From assembly GCA_964607755.1 (NCBI GenBank), contig CAZSMC010000044.1, forward strand, positions 1 to 34,710: a stretch of DNA of 34,710 nt, written 5' to 3'. The notes under the pieces were generated by a model. That model was not told where the DNA came from, ran no database searches, and worked only from the letters and a program-made list of their open reading frames with translations. Of the stretch, positions 6,180 through 14,306 are shown one piece after another (the stretch's first letter is position 1; every line of letters begins with the position of its first letter). The position numbers were made by a program, and so were the translations under genes. Origin of the DNA: CAZSMC01 sp964607755. GTDB taxonomy: Bacteria; Zhuqueibacterota; Zhuqueibacteria; Residuimicrobiales; Krinioviventaceae.

Positions 6180-7709
6180 TTAATCAAAGGATTTTTGATA
6201 CCATTCTTCAATTTTTTGCATTTCGTCTGCAGACAAGGCAGAAAACTCTTTTTCTCGGGCTCGTTTGGATAGCTTGCCATTATTCTGTTCCAGAAAACGC
6301 ACCAATAATGCTATGGTTTTGTCCGGCATGTCAAATTCTTCATTTACAAGATTTTTGAACGTATCGTATTGTTGCAGATATTGTATTTCTTTTGGTATAA
6401 TGTTTTCTATGGTATCATATACACAATCATAGAGAAATTCAGCTTGCGTCGTTGCGTCAAAATAGCGGTAATAATCTATGGTATCATTTAATACATTGAC
6501 ATTATTATTTGATGTTACTTCCCATTCGATAAAATCAAGCAGAGGCAGTGAATATTTTTCCAACACAGTTCGATATTGATCAATATGATCCAAAATAGAT
6601 GCCGAAACCGGGAAGATGAGACCGTGTTGGGTAAAGCCTTTGCGCGCCAGAATATGGTGGATGAGGTATCGATGCAGCCGGCCGTTTCCGTCCTCAAACG
6701 GATGGATAAAGACGAATCCGAATGACACCATGGCGGCCGCGATAACCGCGTTGAAATCGGATTTCCCCAAAATATTGCTCGTTTCAACAAGGCCTGAGAT
6801 TAATGTTTCCAGGTCCTGCCATTTTGCTGAAATGTGGTCGGGTAATGGTTCGCCTGTTAGACGGTCATGCTCTCCCACAAAACCGCCCTGTTTGCGAAAG
6901 CCCATGTTCACAAATCTCGTATCTTCAATCACTAACTGCTGCAGTCTGAGCAGTTCCTCCTGATTCAGTGGTCTGCTGCCGGCTTGTCCAATCGCTCTTC
7001 CCCAGCGCGCCGCACGTTTGCTTTTGGGACTTTCACCTTCAATCGTAAAGGAAGCCTTTGAATCTTTGAGCATCAAGAATGCAGAGGTGCGCTGCAGGAT
7101 ATCCTTGTGTATGTTTTTCAGGTTTTTGCTTTGTTGTTCAGATAAATGTTTATTGATATAATGTTCCAGTTTGTCCGTTTTAAAGACAAGCGGACAAAAA
7201 CCACGGGTTCCCGGAAGATTGTTTACAATACGATGACGGCTGGAGCGAAGCCCCTGTTTAAGCGCGTATTGCTGCTTTTCATTCACTAAGGGTACATATT
7301 TGATATTGATATCGGCATCAGCGATAGGCAGTTGTTTGTCTACTAACCATTCATAAAGAAACCAGAGTTTCCGGCTGTATTGTCCGGTTGACTCGGTCCC
7401 CACCAGTTCCTGTGCTTCCTGTTCTGATAATTTAGTGAAAAGTTTTTTAAAGAAAAGGAGATTTATTCCTTCATATTTCAAGGCAAAAACCAGATGTTTA
7501 TGCAGTGACTCTTTAGGCTGATATTGTAAGCTCTTTACATTCCAGCCGTTTTGATGGTATGATCTGTGCTTATCACTGATCAGAGATATCGTCTGCGGCA
7601 GCGGAACCGGCAACTCAAGGCGGTCAACAATGGCGGCATACCCCACGATTGTGCCCGATTCGGGGAGGGTACGGCCGTGAAAAGAGGATGTTCTTACCGG
7701 GATGTGCAT
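6180..7709 (-). CDS. Fic family AMP-transferase, self-inhibited class II type
   Basis: A 509-residue Fic protein. The catalytic loop HPFEDGNGRLHR (residues 336-347) matches HPFxxGNGRxxR completely, so AMP transfer from ATP to hydroxyl side chains of target proteins is expected. An inhibitory helix motif SFTIEG (220-225; S/TxxxEG/N) lies before the Fic core, the arrangement of class II proteins that block their own ATP site through its Glu. The first ~200 residues (PVPLPQTISLISDKH, HLVFALKYEGINLLFFKKLF, GQYSRKLWFLYEW) form a conserved N-terminal region seen in long Fic proteins; the C-terminal ~110 residues are helical, probably a winged-helix or dimerisation part. The gene stands alone between repeat copy B and a repeat-rich promoter region. 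No clear ribosome site precedes the ATG, so the exact start is uncertain. Confidence 0.9.
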   Translation of the reverse strand: MHIPVRTSSFHGRTLPESGTIVGYAAIVDRLELPVPLPQTISLISDKHRSYHQNGWNVKSLQYQPKESLHKHLVFALKYEGINLLFFKKLFTKLSEQEAQELVGTESTGQYSRKLWFLYEWLVDKQLPIADADINIKYVPLVNEKQQYALKQGLRSSRHRIVNNLPGTRGFCPLVFKTDKLEHYINKHLSEQQSKNLKNIHKDILQRTSAFLMLKDSKASFTIEGESPKSKRAARWGRAIGQAGSRPLNQEELLRLQQLVIEDTRFVNMGFRKQGGFVGEHDRLTGEPLPDHISAKWQDLETLISGLVETSNILGKSDFNAVIAAAMVSFGFVFIHPFEDGNGRLHRYLIHHILARKGFTQHGLIFPVSASILDHIDQYRTVLEKYSLPLLDFIEWEVTSNNNVNVLNDTIDYYRYFDATTQAEFLYDCVYDTIENIIPKEIQYLQQYDTFKNLVNEEFDMPDKTIALLVRFLEQNNGKLSKRAREKEFSALSADEMQKIEEWYQKSFD

Positions 7710-7770
7710 CTTTCGATTGATTACCCTGTTAATCCAGTTTTATTTTCTATACAAAATAGTGGATTATTAT

Positions 7771-7841
7771 GAAAAATGCACGCAGTTTCTGAAAAACGCC
7801 CGCTATTTTGAAAATTTCTAAAAAACGATCGCTGTTTCTGA
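7771..7841. repeat. Three degenerate direct repeats upstream of Fic
   Basis: Units at 7771-7790 (GAAAAATGCACGCAGTTTCT), 7791-7819 and 7820-7841 share the pattern AAAAAYGnnCGCnnTTTCT; the middle one is longer by an insertion. They lie 60-130 bp upstream of the Fic start codon and could be binding sites for a regulator. Non-coding in all frames as far as I can tell. Confidence 0.45.
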
Positions 7842-7866
7842 TCTGTTTTCATCGTTGACCGGGCAA

Positions 7867-7990
7867 TCAATACAGCGTTCGGGCTAATATCTCTCGCTGT
7901 GTTTCCGGCGGCAGATTGACAGAGCGCTCGGCAAAGCCGCCCACACTCACGATCAGATTTTGATACTTTTCAGGACGCTGCATGGCATTC
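7867..7990 (-). pseudogene. Glycyl radical enzyme C-terminal remnant
   Basis: On the minus strand the last ~40 codons read AMQRPEKYQNLIVSVGGF, then AERSVNLPPETQREILARTLY and stop. This is the conserved C-terminus of glycyl radical enzymes (pyruvate formate-lyase superfamily): MxxPEKYxxLIVRVxGY around the radical glycine, then VxLxxExQxEIIART. The radical loop has changed from RVxGY to SVGGF. Everything upstream is lost; a palindromic repeat (7983-8073) occupies the place where the rest of the domain should be. Confidence 0.65.
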
Positions 7991-8073
7991 ACCTCTCGTT
8001 CCCAGCCTCTGGCTGTGAATGCCACATCAGCCAGAATTATCTCATGGCCACAGAACGTGACGTTCTGCGTCAC
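7983..8073. repeat. Palindromic element related to the 255-bp repeats
   Basis: TGGCATTCAC (7983-7992) pairs with GTGAATGCCA (8015-8024), with an inner AGCC/GGCT stem around TCT. A second palindrome, CAGAACGTGACGTTCTG (8051-8067), follows. Read on the minus strand, the order and sequence (GCAGAACGTCACGTTCTG, then GCCAGAGGCTGGGAACGAG) parallel the right-hand half of repeats A and B, so this is a third, inverted and shortened copy of the same kind of element. Confidence 0.6.
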
Positions 8074-8407
8074 AACATATCACAAATTATTGAGCGTTTT
8101 TCATAATTCACATGCTGAGATACAACAGTATCGATATAAGCGATTCGTTCCGCTCTCACCCGCGACACAGATCATTGATCATTGTTCATTGATCATTGTA
8201 AAAACTCGTGTCTTTTAGCGTATTTCGCGGTCACAGTAAAAAACACCCGCAACTATAAATGATCAAATGTTGCCGCCATTGCCTCCCCATAAATTGTTTT
8301 GTCAATTGCAGAATTTATTTTTTATATTCAATGTCTAATATCATAAAAAATTGGGAATGACTCGTAATTTTTAAATTTCACAAAAAAAGATAAAGGCAAA
8401 CCAGAAT
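8074..8407. other. Intergenic region, 334 bp, with a 14-bp tandem duplication
   Basis: No gene seen. TCATTGATCATTGT occurs twice back to back at 8172-8185 and 8186-8199. The AT-rich stretch before 8408 should carry the promoter of the phosphotransferase-like gene, but I cannot pick a convincing pair of boxes. AAAGG at 8394-8398 could serve as a weak ribosome site. Confidence 0.5.
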
Positions 8408-10669
8408 ATGCTAAACAAAAACGATCATTTCTTTCTCAAAAATGCCCTGAAATATAGCGCTGTATTGGTTCTATCATTTATGCTTTTTGGCATCATCGAG
8501 ATATATAATAATGTTCTTTTCAAAGTGTTATACCTCGGGTCTTTTCCGAATAAATTATTCCCTCACTTTATGCCAATTTTGTTCATGCATTTCATAAAGA
8601 GTTTGCAATACGTGGGCGCCTTTCTGTTGGTTGTGGTGATCTCTTTTCTGGTCAGCAAAATTATCTCGATGGTTCAGGACGCCAGAGAAAAAACGCTTTC
8701 AGCAAAAGTGAGAAATATCCTGACCCTTTTTTATGATTTATTCCTGCCATTGGTCCTTGTTTATATCTTGTTTTTTGACTATGGCTCGGGACCGTTTACG
8801 CTCTCGTATTATTTTTATTTTCTCAGCGATACAATGTCACCTGTTTTGAAAACGATTTTCGGTTTTGATGCGCTCAACATTGTTATCAAAATAATGACCT
8901 CGATTATTTGTGCTCTTTTATTTATCAGATTTCGGATTTCAAAATATAGCGGGGGATATCTCACATTTTTTACACTACTCATTGCGATGGCCATTTTACC
9001 AGGTGTGGTTTTTCTGCTGCATTATTTTGCCGGAGTGCTCTACAAAGTTGCCCTTGCTATCATTATCCTTGGCCTCTTTGCCACGATGCTCATTCTTTTG
9101 AAAAAATTGATTACTGCCGGTGTTCATAAATGGGTTGAAACCGGCTTAATTGCTCTTTTGCTTTTGTCTGTTGCTGGCAATATGTATTTTTACGGCGCCA
9201 CGAAAAACAATCGCCTGAATGTCGTGCATATCATTCTGGATACGCTGCGAATGAAATCTTTTAACGAGGAAAACATGCCGTTTCTACACTCATTGAAAGA
9301 TAAAGGCGTTTATTTTCCGAACAGCTATTCTTCATCCGATAACACAGTAACATCCCATAATGCAATTTACTATGGCAAATATCCTTCAAATGTGGGCCTG
9401 GAACACGGTCCTTTTCCGGAAACAACAATAATGCAAGTCCTGAGATCGCACGGTTATCATACGATTGTTGTTTCAGCAAACGGACGTTTTTGTTTGGTGA
9501 ATGGATTTGGCAAAGGCGTTGAGGATTTTTACGAGGCGTGGAAAGATGATAATCACGTGAGAAATGTCAAGCTAATGGCAGACTATGAGCTTTCTGAAAA
9601 GTTTCAGATTATCGATAACTTTTTCAATGCCTATCAGGAAAAGATCGTAAACAAGCCCGCATATACCAACAAAAAGCCTTTCGGACATCGGGAATACCGA
9701 TATTTCAATTATGAACCCGCCGAGGTTGTCAATGAATTTGTCAAGAAAACGATTGAAAGCAATCCGCCTTTGCAACCGTTTTATCTATTCATCAACTATC
9801 TTGATCCGCACACTCCCTATCTGGCACCGGCTCCGGAAAAGATAACCGCGGTGGTCGACAGGTTAAAAACAGACATGCCGGATATTTATGATAAACTCGG
9901 ATTCGAACATATTGCTGTCAGTGATTCGGTCATTTTTCAGCAGATCATGCTAATGTGGCAGAAAGTTGATAGTCTGGAGAACAAATCGTTAAAAGACGAG
10001 TTTTTGACCTATTGTTATAAAGAAAATATTAACTATCTGGATCAACAGATGGAAGAATTGTTTTCTTATTTTAGAGAAAAAGATTTGTTTGACAATACGG
10101 TTTTTATCGTGACGTCCGACCACGGTGAATCGATCGGCGAGCACAATTTGTATGAACATGGGAACAAACGACTCTACAATCCGGAAATTCGCGTTCCGCT
10201 GTTTATTTTATTCCCTGAAAAATTACAGTCCCTCATTCATAATAAAGTGCTCAATATAAATACCCAGTCTGTGGATTTTTTCCCAACTATTGTTGATTTA
10301 TTGGGCATTAAAACTGATGTCGATTTGAATGGTGAGAGCTTGTTTCCCTACATTGTGGGTCTTGCGGATAGCAGTGAACATGGCCATTCAATTTCCGAGT
10401 ATACCGGTGTCAGTGCGATAACAGATAATGCTCATAAACTGATTGTCAGAAACAATATGATCGAACTGTATGACCTGCGGCAAGACCCTGATGAAGAGAA
10501 TAACCTGACACCTGCCATGCCGCAACGGGTGAATGAATTATGGGAAAAACTGAAAGAAATGAGACAGTCAACACATGCTGTCTCTAAAGGGCAGCTTGAT
10601 TCCACAGATGAAACGAGATACGACCCGGAAACATTGAAATTATTAAAAACATTGGGTTATATTAAATAA
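8408..10669 (+). CDS. Membrane alkaline-phosphatase-superfamily enzyme (sulfatase fold, Thr nucleophile)
   Basis: A 753-residue protein with about seven membrane helices in the first ~255 residues and a sulfatase-fold domain after it. Metal and catalytic positions are visible: Asp278 in HIILDTLR, Thr313 in NTVTSHNA where sulfatases have Cys or Ser, INYLDPHTPYL, Asp571-His572 in TSDHGES, and EHGNKRLYNPEIRVPLF. The C-terminus has LYDLRQDPDEENNL, a sulfatase-like tail. Thr at the nucleophile position argues against a formylglycine sulfatase and for a phosphotransferase or phosphodiesterase, as in phosphoethanolamine and glycerol-phosphate transferases of this superfamily. The active site should face the periplasm. 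It lies 190 bp before the operon of two further superfamily members. The substrate cannot be read from sequence. Confidence 0.8.
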   Translation: MLNKNDHFFLKNALKYSAVLVLSFMLFGIIEIYNNVLFKVLYLGSFPNKLFPHFMPILFMHFIKSLQYVGAFLLVVVISFLVSKIISMVQDAREKTLSAKVRNILTLFYDLFLPLVLVYILFFDYGSGPFTLSYYFYFLSDTMSPVLKTIFGFDALNIVIKIMTSIICALLFIRFRISKYSGGYLTFFTLLIAMAILPGVVFLLHYFAGVLYKVALAIIILGLFATMLILLKKLITAGVHKWVETGLIALLLLSVAGNMYFYGATKNNRLNVVHIILDTLRMKSFNEENMPFLHSLKDKGVYFPNSYSSSDNTVTSHNAIYYGKYPSNVGLEHGPFPETTIMQVLRSHGYHTIVVSANGRFCLVNGFGKGVEDFYEAWKDDNHVRNVKLMADYELSEKFQIIDNFFNAYQEKIVNKPAYTNKKPFGHREYRYFNYEPAEVVNEFVKKTIESNPPLQPFYLFINYLDPHTPYLAPAPEKITAVVDRLKTDMPDIYDKLGFEHIAVSDSVIFQQIMLMWQKVDSLENKSLKDEFLTYCYKENINYLDQQMEELFSYFREKDLFDNTVFIVTSDHGESIGEHNLYEHGNKRLYNPEIRVPLFILFPEKLQSLIHNKVLNINTQSVDFFPTIVDLLGIKTDVDLNGESLFPYIVGLADSSEHGHSISEYTGVSAITDNAHKLIVRNNMIELYDLRQDPDEENNLTPAMPQRVNELWEKLKEMRQSTHAVSKGQLDSTDETRYDPETLKLLKTLGYIK

Positions 10670-10858
10670 AAACACAAATAGGGGAATTCTTGCCTTGCTG
10701 TCTTTTCTCAGGTTGGTCATTTTACTTTTCGTTTTTGAGAGTTGGATATTGTGTTTTTACAATTGTTAACATTTACAACCGAAATAATTTAGAACCTTAA
10801 GAGCACTCGCACGTCTGCCTGTTTTTAATTCTCATTTTTAATTATTTCGGAAAAACCG

Positions 10859-12682
10859 TTGCCCTTGTCAATATCCAATACCGTCAAGACCCGGTTACTA
10901 TCACCAGGATTCTCATTTTGGCTGCTTCTGGTTTATTTTGCCGCCTGTTTCTTTTACATATTATGGAGACTCGAGCCCGCTTTATACTACCAGTGTCAGA
11001 TTCCGCCCTTTGTGTGGGAGGATACATTTTGGCAGCGGTTTTTAACTTTTCCGGGTGGTATAAGCGAATATCTCTCCAACCTTTTCTCGCAGTTTTATTA
11101 TTATCCCGTGGCAGGGGGAATGATCATCACTTCAAGTCTGGTATTAACATTTTTACTGTCCCGTGCCCTCATGAAAATTATTTTTCCCGGATTGAAAAAC
11201 CCTCTTGCTTTTATACCTGCAATTCTGTTGCTGATGTTATCCAGTGAATACGAGCATCGATTAACCTACACTTTGGCATGGTTGCAGACATTGGTGTTCA
11301 TGCTGATTTATTTCAAAGTCCGGTTCAAGCCCGTCCTTGCCCGTTTTGCAATTTTTACAATGTTGGCGATTATTCTTTATTTTACCAGTGCCGGTTTTTT
11401 GTTGCTTTTTGGAATACTGTCAATTTTGTTCGAAATTCTTTTTCAACGTAATTGGCCCCTTGGTCTGGCTTTATTTTTTATAATTATTGCTCTCCCATAT
11501 TTAGCAAAATTATATCTTTTTATCCAGACTACAAAAGGGGCCTATTTTTATTTACTGCTGCCGGTCTATGATTATCAACCGGCAATCACGCCTTATCTCT
11601 TTTACCTTTATTTTCCGCTGATTTTTGTTCTGGCCAGCACTGGTATTTTCGAGAAAATCAAAGATTTTGCAGCATCTGTTTCGAGAAAAGCGGCTGTTGT
11701 ATCTTTGTTTATAGTCACCATCATAGCCGCTTTGATTTCTTTTGATGCGCCCATGCACACCGTTCTCAAAGTCGATTATTATGCTCATAACAGGCAATGG
11801 GATCAACTGCTAAATTATGTAGAAAAACATCCCTCGGATGATGTGCTGGTGGTTTTTCAAACAAATCGGGCGCTTTACCACACTGGCCGCTTGTCCTCGG
11901 ATATGTTTTCTTACGATCAGAGTTGGGGGCCACAAGGTCTTCTTTTGCCCAATAAAGCGCGAAAATTTTTCTCTATTCAGGTCAGCGATCTGTATTGGGA
12001 TTTGGGTTTGTTGAACGAAGCCAGACATTGGGTACTGGAAGATCACTCGAATTTTTACAACAGTCCCTGGCACCTGCAGCGGATGGCATCGATCGCTATC
12101 CTCAAAGGTCATCATTCTCTCGCAGAAATGTGTCTGGATGCGCTGGACAAAACAATTTTATATCGCGATTGGGCCAAAGAGTACAGAACTTATGTCAATA
12201 ATCCCTCGCTAGTTGAAAATAATTCAGAGTTTGTGAATGCGAAAAATAAAGTGGAAAACGATTTTATTATCAGCACGGCTGCGCCTGAACACGATCTATC
12301 TGCACTTGTCGCCCGGAATCCTGAAAATAAAATGGCATTCGAGTACCTGATGGCGAATTTCATGCTCGGCTTTCGTCTGGACGTGCTGGCATCTTTTCTC
12401 AATACCACTGGCAAAACAAACGATGCTGATTTGCCCCGGCATTATCAGGAAGCTCTGGTTGTGTATCTCCAGAATACAAGATGGAAAAACAGCCAAACCC
12501 TGGGAAAAGGTGTTGGTATGAAAACCATGGTTGGGTTCAATGATTTTATTAAAATACTCCGCCGCTATCAAGGTGATGCAGTTGCTGCGCACGATGAACT
12601 CGAAAAAAAATACGGCGATACGTATTGGTTTTACAGTTTGTACAATAATCCAGAAATGAAAAAGGTGTTATCACAACAGTAA
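10859..12682 (+). CDS. DUF6057-family polytopic membrane protein
   Basis: A 607-residue protein resembling the DUF6057 family. The N-terminal ~290 residues hold some nine membrane helices, with the conserved-looking FVWEDTFWQRFL and TFPGGISEYLSNLF between the first two. The remainder (from about KVDYYAHNRQWDQLL) is soluble and helical, like repeat hairpins (DLYWDLGLLNEARHWVLED, MASIAILKGHHSLAEMCLD). The start is TTG at 10859: the only upstream in-frame codons before a stop at 10826 include no ATG, GTG or TTG. Biochemical function of the family is unknown. The next gene, a heme-motif PD40 lipoprotein, is 23 bp downstream. Confidence 0.75.
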   Translation: MPLSISNTVKTRLLSPGFSFWLLLVYFAACFFYILWRLEPALYYQCQIPPFVWEDTFWQRFLTFPGGISEYLSNLFSQFYYYPVAGGMIITSSLVLTFLLSRALMKIIFPGLKNPLAFIPAILLLMLSSEYEHRLTYTLAWLQTLVFMLIYFKVRFKPVLARFAIFTMLAIILYFTSAGFLLLFGILSILFEILFQRNWPLGLALFFIIIALPYLAKLYLFIQTTKGAYFYLLLPVYDYQPAITPYLFYLYFPLIFVLASTGIFEKIKDFAASVSRKAAVVSLFIVTIIAALISFDAPMHTVLKVDYYAHNRQWDQLLNYVEKHPSDDVLVVFQTNRALYHTGRLSSDMFSYDQSWGPQGLLLPNKARKFFSIQVSDLYWDLGLLNEARHWVLEDHSNFYNSPWHLQRMASIAILKGHHSLAEMCLDALDKTILYRDWAKEYRTYVNNPSLVENNSEFVNAKNKVENDFIISTAAPEHDLSALVARNPENKMAFEYLMANFMLGFRLDVLASFLNTTGKTNDADLPRHYQEALVVYLQNTRWKNSQTLGKGVGMKTMVGFNDFIKILRRYQGDAVAAHDELEKKYGDTYWFYSLYNNPEMKKVLSQQ

Positions 12683-12705
12683 GGTATTATTTCAGGAATT
12701 TGCAG

Positions 12706-14262
12706 ATGAAAAAACGATTGTTTTTAAATAGCGTGTGGATACTATTAACCATTACTTTTTTGTTGTTTTCGTGTTCAAATTCATTCCATGTGGAAAATTA
12801 TGAATCTGTATCAACTTGGCCAAAACTGGAACCGGATTATTCTGATCTTGTTATACCGCCAAACATGGCGCCGATGAATTTTATTATCAAGGAAGAGGGG
12901 AAAAAGTATCTGGTCAAAATTTTTGCCGATAGCAATGATATTATCCGTATCGAAAGCACGTCTCCTGTCATTCAAATCCCAATGAAATCGTGGCAAAATA
13001 TGCTGTCTCAAAATAAAGGTAAAAAAATTTATTATGATATTTTTGTGAACAGAGAGAATGACAAGTGGGTCAAATATAAAAGAATTAAAAACCGAATTGC
13101 CAAAGAGCCGATTGACCAATATCTTGTCTACCGGTTTCTGCGTCCCAATTATACTGTCCAGGAAGAAATGCACATCAGGCAAAGAGATCTTCAGAGTTAC
13201 AATGATTCTATCGTCATGACGACAAAGACGATTTCAGCATGCATCAATTGCCATTCATTTCGTAACAACGACCCGTCAAACATGCTGATGCACATTCGCT
13301 GGGGTCCGGCAAGCGGAACACTTTTCGCGCAGAACGGTAACATCCGCAAAGTTGACACGTCAACAAAGTTTACCTCCTCTCCCGGAGCTTATGCATCCTG
13401 GCACCCGAATGGCAAATTAGTCGCTTTTTCTGTCAATAAAGTATTCCAGTTTTTCCACGCGACACAAGAAAGCCGGGATGTCATTGATCTGAGTTCTGAT
13501 TTGATTATTTATAACCCAGAAACAAATACAGTTTCCATCGATGATAAAATTTCCAGTCCCTTATTTATGGAAACCTACCCAAACTGGACGCCTGATGGCA
13601 CGTCTTTATATTTTTGCCGCACGGCTCAGTTAAAAGAGAATTTTAACCTGGAAAACGAGTACAAATCAATAAAATACGATTTAATGCGTCTCGAATATGA
13701 TTCAGAAACCAAAGAATGGGGTGAATTGGATACGGTTGTCTCTGCTGGTGAAACCGGTTTGAGCTGTGCACAACCTCGCGTTTCGCCGGATGGAAAATAT
13801 GTCTTGTTTTGTATGGCAGAATACGGTAACTTTCCAATCTTTCGGCACAGCGCTGACTTGTATTTGTTGCGAACAGAGACAAACGAATTTCACCGAATCA
13901 AAGCCAATAGCAATACGCCTGAAGGGCATCACTGCTGGTCCAGCAACAACCGTTGGATCGTATTTACCAGTAAGCGGGACAATGGAATTTATACGCGATT
14001 GTATTTCAGCTATATTGATGAGGACGGCGTGGCTCACAAACCGTTTATTTTACCCCAAAAAAATCCTGAAAATTATCAAACATTGTTCAGAGCCTTTTCA
14101 GTGCCCGAACTGATTGTCAAGCCGGTTCCATTCAATGCGCAACGTCTTATTGATGTGGCTCTGGATCCTGCGCACAGTCAAAAAGCTCGTCTCGCGCGTG
14201 GCACGAAACTGCCTGCCAGTCCGGCAATCGATACAAACAAAAACGCCACCAATTACCCATAA
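12706..14262 (+). CDS. PD40/TolB-like beta-propeller lipoprotein with CxxCH heme motif
   Basis: A 518-residue exported lipoprotein: hydrophobic signal ending LLFSC (lipid Cys23). ATG at 12706 is preferred over 12700 because CAGGA sits eight bases upstream. A single CINCH motif (residues 179-183) can hold covalently bound c-type heme. It is followed by a beta-propeller with PD40 blades: YASWHPNGKLVAFS, YPNWTPDGTSLYFC, PRVSPDGKYVLFC and HHCWSSNNRWIVFTSKRD. Such heme-plus-propeller proteins occur beside DUF6057 genes in Bacteroidota relatives. A role in electron transfer or as a sensor at the membrane is possible, but the partner is unknown. It is co-transcribed with both neighbours judging by spacing. 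Confidence 0.8.
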   Translation: MKKRLFLNSVWILLTITFLLFSCSNSFHVENYESVSTWPKLEPDYSDLVIPPNMAPMNFIIKEEGKKYLVKIFADSNDIIRIESTSPVIQIPMKSWQNMLSQNKGKKIYYDIFVNRENDKWVKYKRIKNRIAKEPIDQYLVYRFLRPNYTVQEEMHIRQRDLQSYNDSIVMTTKTISACINCHSFRNNDPSNMLMHIRWGPASGTLFAQNGNIRKVDTSTKFTSSPGAYASWHPNGKLVAFSVNKVFQFFHATQESRDVIDLSSDLIIYNPETNTVSIDDKISSPLFMETYPNWTPDGTSLYFCRTAQLKENFNLENEYKSIKYDLMRLEYDSETKEWGELDTVVSAGETGLSCAQPRVSPDGKYVLFCMAEYGNFPIFRHSADLYLLRTETNEFHRIKANSNTPEGHHCWSSNNRWIVFTSKRDNGIYTRLYFSYIDEDGVAHKPFILPQKNPENYQTLFRAFSVPELIVKPVPFNAQRLIDVALDPAHSQKARLARGTKLPASPAIDTNKNATNYP

Positions 14263-14306
14263 ATTGAGATTTGAATTAAAATTGCAGCATTCAAGTGGGA
14301 CGTTAG

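Noticed and set aside
5996..6280. Extended minus-strand ORF upstream of the small repeat ORF, overlapping the Fic 3' end
   Set aside because: The upstream part runs through hairpin DNA and antisense-like Pro/Arg-rich sequence; only the MNVKK part is shared with the other repeat copy.
7566..7772. 68-codon plus-strand ORF over the Fic 5' end
   Set aside because: Starts at GTG inside the opposite-strand Fic gene and shows no motif; Fic coding is far better supported.
8172..8199. Possible CRISPR or iteron start in the TCATTGATCATTGT duplication
   Set aside because: Only two adjacent copies without spacers and no cas or replication gene nearby.
8408..10669. Plain sulfatase assignment
   Set aside because: The nucleophile position is Thr, not the Cys or Ser needed for formylglycine formation.
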